Shown here: one piece after another, positions 61,122 to 64,000 of the stretch
Layout of the letters: every line of letters starts with the position of its first letter
How positions within the stretch are numbered: position 1 is the stretch's first letter
Assembly (NCBI RefSeq): GCF_945952055.1
Contig: NZ_CAMFHB010000009.1
Coordinates: 104,922-168,921, forward strand
DNA from: an uncultured Alsobacter sp.
GTDB taxonomy: Bacteria > Pseudomonadota > Alphaproteobacteria > Rhizobiales > Beijerinckiaceae
DNA: 64,000 nucleotides
Direction: 5' to 3'
Made by a program: the position numbers and the translations under genes
The notes under the pieces: generated by a model
Databases searched by the model: none
What the model was told of the DNA's origin: nothing
Seen by the model: the letters and a program-made list of their open reading frames with translations, nothing else

Positions 61122-62198
61122 ATGCTGCGCGAGGACGATCATGCCCCCGCGCAGCCGACCGAGGACAGCGAGCGCAGCCGCCTAGACCCCTTCGTGGTCG
61201 CAACGGGCGACGCGCCGCCGCGCGACCAGCGCGACTTGATGGAGCGGCCATTCTTCTCGCTGGCGAAGACCCCGCGCACCAAGCCGATTCTCTACAAGGC
61301 CGCCGACATAGAGGTGCAGGTGTTCGGGATGCCCGAGCACGGCATGGCGACCATATGGGACGCCGATGTGCTGATATGGGCGGCCTCGCAGATCGTCGCG
61401 GCCGAGAACAACGGCCTCACCACGTCGCGCTTTGTCCGGTTTACGCCCTACCATCTGTTGCGCGCCATCGGGCGGCCGACCGGCAATCACCAATACCGGC
61501 TTCTGAAAGCCGCACTGGCGCGGCTGCAATCGACCGTCATCGCCACCACCATCCGCAACGGCCCGCATTGGCGTCGCCGGCAATTCTCATGGATCAACGA
61601 GTGGGAGGAAATGACGACGCGCGCCGGCCGCGTCGAGGGCATGGAGTTCGTCCTGCCCGAATGGTTCTACAACAGCGTCAACGACCGCTCGCTGGTCCTG
61701 ACCATCGACCCGGCCTATTTCCGGCTGACTGGCGGCATCGAGCGATGGCTTTACCGAGTCGCCAGAAAGCACGCCGGACATCAGCGCCACGGCTGGATTT
61801 TCGAGGTCGCGCACCTCCACCAGAAATCCGGCAGCCTCGCCCGGCCGTCCGATTTCGCGCTCGACCTGCGCCGGATCGCGGCCCGTCAGCAACTCCCCGG
61901 CTACCTGCTCCAGATCGAGTGGGAAGACGGCCGCGAGCTGCTGCGCATCCGGCCCGGAAACCTGTCAACAGGCACTGTTGATAACCCTGTTAATGCCATC
62001 GGCAGATCAGGCGCACGGGGTATCGGCACATCAGGCGCATCACTATCGGCAGATCAGGCGCACGAACCGCAGCTAACGCTTTGGCCTGAAAAGCGGAATC
62101 CGACCGCTAACTTGTCTAACAGAGAATCTAACTCTTTTTCTTTGACGCGCGCGCAGGCGAAGCGTGGTGCCGGTTCTGCCCGAAGGGGCGAGCCATGA
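61122..62198 (+). CDS. repA: Replication initiator protein A
   Basis: A 358-residue RepA/TrfA-type initiator of the ICE backbone with two winged-helix domains; recognisable stretches include MERPFFSLAKTPRTKPILYKA, PYHLLRAIGRPTGNHQYRLL and ERWLYRVARKHAGHQRHGWIF. C-terminal 60 residues are low-complexity and diverged. Near-identical 16-19-bp direct repeats (ATCGGCAGATCAGGCGCA and variants) occur within its 3' end at 61997-62061 and could be replication iterons. Confidence 0.87.
   Translation: MLREDDHAPAQPTEDSERSRLDPFVVATGDAPPRDQRDLMERPFFSLAKTPRTKPILYKAADIEVQVFGMPEHGMATIWDADVLIWAASQIVAAENNGLTTSRFVRFTPYHLLRAIGRPTGNHQYRLLKAALARLQSTVIATTIRNGPHWRRRQFSWINEWEEMTTRAGRVEGMEFVLPEWFYNSVNDRSLVLTIDPAYFRLTGGIERWLYRVARKHAGHQRHGWIFEVAHLHQKSGSLARPSDFALDLRRIAARQQLPGYLLQIEWEDGRELLRIRPGNLSTGTVDNPVNAIGRSGARGIGTSGASLSADQAHEPQLTLWPEKRNPTANLSNRESNSFSLTRAQAKRGAGSARRGEP
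61997..62061 (+). repeat. Direct repeats inside the 3' end of repA, iteron-like
   Basis: The motif ATCGGCAGATCAGGCGCA at 61999-62016 recurs as TATCGGCACATCAGGCGCA (62020-62038) and TATCGGCAGATCAGGCGCA (62043-62061), three tandem copies spaced 22 bases centre to centre. Helical phasing of about two turns is typical of initiator-binding iterons. Confidence 0.7.
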
Positions 62199-62259
62199 CG
62201 GTCGCGCTCGACGCGCTGCGCCCGCGCAGCCCCCAGCACATCACCGGAGACGAACAATG
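62197..62259 (+). other. Short frame where parA is usually found
   Basis: In related ICEs repA is followed by parA and then DUF2840. Here only a 20-codon ATG frame (MTVALDALRPRSPQHITG) separates repA from the DUF2840 gene, overlapping both. It could be a ParA deletion remnant or a spacer; translation is not shown. Confidence 0.4.
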
Positions 62260-62775
62260 ACCCGTCGCGCTCATCGCAGCGCGCACGGCCGTCCGCTGCC
62301 GGACAGGCCTGCGCCCTTCACAACATTGGTTGAGCTGACCTTCGAGAAACGCAAGGTCGAGCACTGGATACGCTTCGGCCGCAAGAGCTATGAACAGATC
62401 ATCGACCGCCGCCGCAGCGTCGTCGGCTTCGCACCGGGCAGCGTCTTTGCCTTCGTGCGATGGGCGAAGAGCGAGCACGGCACTGTCGTTTCGCGCATCG
62501 ACATTGTGCGCGCCATCGGTCGGGGTGAGCCGTTCCAGACATTGCCCTTCGTCCGGCCCGGCGGCGAAATCCTGCTGCGCCTCGATAGCTGGTCCAAGGT
62601 GCAGCGCGCGTTTGCAGCTATCGACGCCGTGGATGAGCTCGGCCTCGATCCGGCCGACGCCTCGCCGGAGCATTGGCGGCACGTCCACAACCGTTTGACC
62701 GCCAATCTGGAGCCGCACGCCTACACGCCCGAGCGACATGCCGCTTGGCTTCATCGCCGAAGGATCGACCCATGA
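62257..62775 (+). CDS. DUF2840 ICE-core protein
   Basis: A 172-residue conserved ICE protein: TTLVELTFEKRKVEHWIRFGRKSYEQIIDRRRSVVGFAPGSVFAFVRWA marks DUF2840. Its function is unknown but it sits invariably before traF. ATG at 62257 has GGAG 9 bases upstream. The stop overlaps the peptidase gene (ATGA). Confidence 0.88.
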   Translation: MTRRAHRSAHGRPLPDRPAPFTTLVELTFEKRKVEHWIRFGRKSYEQIIDRRRSVVGFAPGSVFAFVRWAKSEHGTVVSRIDIVRAIGRGEPFQTLPFVRPGGEILLRLDSWSKVQRAFAAIDAVDELGLDPADASPEHWRHVHNRLTANLEPHAYTPERHAAWLHRRRIDP

Positions 62776-63317
62776 CGCGCCGCCTTACCCTTACGGTGAC
62801 GGCGCTGGCGGTGCTCGGCATCACCGCCGCAAGCGCGGTCGAGACGCCATTGAGGCTCATCTGGAACGCCACGGCCAGCGCGCCAGTCGGGTTCTACACC
62901 GTCGAGCCGGCCCACCGGATCGACGTGCCCGAGCTGGTCGCCATCATGCCGCCCGAACCGCTCGCCGCCTTCATGGTCGAGCGCGGCTATATCGCGCGCG
63001 GCGTCCCGCTGTTGAAGCGCGTCTTGGGCCTTCCGGGACAGCGGGTTTGCCGCTTGCGATCTACGATCACGGTGAACGGGATCGAGATGGGCGAGGCGCT
63101 GGAGCGCGACAGCCTCGGCCGCGATCTGCCCGTCTGGCAGGGCTGCCGCGTCATCGGCGACGACCAGCTTTTCCTCATGAATTGGGAAGTCCGCGACAGC
63201 CTCGACGGCCGCTATTTCGGACCCATCCCCGCAGCTTCCGTCATCGGCCGAGCGGTCCCGCTCTGGACCGATGAGGAAGGCGTCGGCCGCTACGAGTGGC
63301 GCGCGCCGACGCACTGA
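62772..63317 (+). CDS. traF: Conjugal-transfer S26 signal peptidase TraF
   Basis: A 181-residue membrane serine peptidase of the TraF/LepB type. The catalytic serine is in TASAPVGFY (about residue 40) and the lysine in LLKRVLGLPGQ (about 78). TraF cyclises or trims the pilin of the conjugation machine. The N-terminus is a membrane anchor. Confidence 0.9.
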   Translation: MTRRLTLTVTALAVLGITAASAVETPLRLIWNATASAPVGFYTVEPAHRIDVPELVAIMPPEPLAAFMVERGYIARGVPLLKRVLGLPGQRVCRLRSTITVNGIEMGEALERDSLGRDLPVWQGCRVIGDDQLFLMNWEVRDSLDGRYFGPIPAASVIGRAVPLWTDEEGVGRYEWRAPTH

Positions 63318-63353
63318 AACCACCCCCCGAAAATCAACCGCAGGAGATTTCCC

Positions 63354-63689
63354 ATGGCAGAAATAGGCACCTTCACCCGTACCGAAACCGCCTATGCGGG
63401 CGAGCTTCATTCGTTCGGCCTCCACGAAAAGCTGTTCATCGTCCCGGCCAAGCCCAGCGACGTAAAAAACGCGCCCGACTATCGCCTGCGCCTCGAAAGC
63501 GAGGACGGCCCGGACGCCGGCCCCGCATGGAAAGACTCCAGCGATAACGCTGGCGAGTTCGTGTCGATGAGATTGGAGGGACCGATCTTCCCGTTCCCGA
63601 TCCGCGCCAAACTGTCCCAGTCCAACGACGATCCTTCGGTCTGGACGCTGCGTTGGAAGCACCCCCGGAAAGTCGAGGACGAGGAATGA
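63354..63689 (+). CDS. DUF736 ICE-core protein
   Basis: A 111-residue protein of the DUF736 family (MAEIGTFTRTETAYAGELHSF; DYRLRLESEDGPDAGPAWKDSS; LSQSNDDPSVWTLRWKHPRK). It is found in nearly all ICEs of this group between traF and transfer genes. Its stop overlaps the next start. Confidence 0.9.
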   Translation: MAEIGTFTRTETAYAGELHSFGLHEKLFIVPAKPSDVKNAPDYRLRLESEDGPDAGPAWKDSSDNAGEFVSMRLEGPIFPFPIRAKLSQSNDDPSVWTLRWKHPRKVEDEE

Positions 63690-64000
63690 CGGCCGCGCGC
63701 GTCCGGCCTGCCATTCGGCCCAAGACCGTCATCCCTTTGCTCGCGGAAAAGCCGTCTCATCCCTTCGTCCCGCACGGCCAGCGGACGGCCGGCGCGCGCA
63801 GCGAAGCTCAGGGGCGGCCATCGGCCGGCGCTTGCGCCTTGCCCTTGACCGAAGCGAGCACGCTGGCAGGCTGGCGGCGAAGCGGAGACAGGATTGCATG
63901 GCATTGTGCCGTCCTGATACTGGCCGGCACGCTTTCCGTCTGCGTCGGATCGGGCGTCGCGGTCGCGCAATCCGCGCCCGTCGAGCGCCCGGCCGCCGCC
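63686..64000 (+). CDS. Probable conjugal-transfer lytic transglycosylase, N-terminus only
   Basis: The frame opens with ATG 63686 (ATGA overlap with DUF736) and continues past the right edge. The 105 visible residues are a basic, low-complexity start, a hydrophobic segment HCAVLILAGTLSVCVGSGVAVAQS resembling a signal anchor, and the mature start. A transglycosylase is the usual gene at this position in these ICEs; no catalytic residues are visible yet. Confidence 0.6.
   Translation, partial: MTAARVRPAIRPKTVIPLLAEKPSHPFVPHGQRTAGARSEAQGRPSAGACALPLTEASTLAGWRRSGDRIAWHCAVLILAGTLSVCVGSGVAVAQSAPVERPAAA

Larger units (their letters stand above)
48391..64000. mobile_element. Integrative conjugative element / defense island (left end to window edge)
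   Basis: Gene content from here on is accessory: two recognised antiviral systems (Hachiman, Sir2-HerA), other nuclease-like genes, ArdA antirestriction and the ICE backbone run DUF6499/DUF2285, HTH, RepA, DUF2840, TraF, DUF736 seen in Hyphomicrobiales ICEs. Composition is visibly less GC-rich in the defense part. No integrase or att site lies in the window; the element continues to the right. Confidence 0.75.

Noticed and set aside
1..64000. CRISPR array
   Set aside because: No regularly spaced short direct repeats were seen apart from the three iteron-like repeats in repA.

Overview
The window looks like chromosomal DNA of a GC-rich alphaproteobacterium, most likely a Hyphomicrobiales-type organism able to make bacteriochlorophyll. 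Evidence for this is a bchE-bchJ pair with a PpsR/CrtJ-type operator, alphaproteobacterial palindromic repeats, Liv-type transporters next to aromatic and P450 oxidation genes, and almost no spacing between genes. I saw no tRNA, rRNA or CRISPR array. High GC makes long antisense open frames common; these were ignored.

Layout. 1-3449 (minus): 2-aminobenzoyl-CoA monooxygenase/reductase (cut by the left edge) and 2-aminobenzoate-CoA ligase. 3699-6676 (plus): a divergent aminotransferase, solute-binding protein and ABC permease. 6878-9583: a two-subunit molybdenum hydroxylase of the isoquinoline oxidoreductase type. 9896-12217: bchE and bchJ, then a small exported protein, a chemoreceptor and an isochorismatase-like hydrolase. 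15365-16024: a small protein carrying the catalytic residues of class II (anthrax edema factor/CyaA/ExoY) nucleotidyl cyclase toxins. 16251-18361: a DGPF protein with an ECF42-type sigma factor. 18400-29453: envelope and stress genes, including an Ivy-Sel1 fusion, a secreted ParB-fold protein, a kelch protein, an ATL protein, a MOSC protein, an AAC(3)-I-like acetyltransferase, an OmpA-like protein and an ArsR regulator with two small ferredoxin-fold proteins. 29623-34426: a nickel/peptide-type ABC importer behind a perfect palindrome resembling a Zur box. 34446-37439 (minus): a GbsR-type regulator with cytochrome bd/CIO genes. 38164-47261: a frameshifted TIM-barrel gene, SnoaL and EthD proteins, a P450 with its 3Fe-4S ferredoxin, an NmrA protein and a complete LivKHMGF importer, probably an uptake-and-oxidation unit for one organic substrate. 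47368-48335: two stress or periplasmic proteins.

From about 48.4 kb to the right edge base composition drops and gene content changes to a defense island carried by an integrative conjugative element. Defense: a CoiA-like nuclease pair, a HEPN-motif protein, a Hachiman system (HamA/HamB) and a Sir2-HerA pair. Then come the ICE backbone genes: ardA antirestriction, a split DUF6499/DUF2285 gene, a small minus-strand gene, an excisionase-like HTH protein, RepA, DUF2840, TraF peptidase, DUF736 and the start of a probable lytic transglycosylase. The parA gene usually found after repA is absent.

Most worth a second look: the class II cyclase homologue, the uncharacterised members of the defense island, the frameshift in a G6 tract of the ICE gene, the AAC(3)-I homologue, and two-way paired REP units whose internal stems vary with compensating changes.
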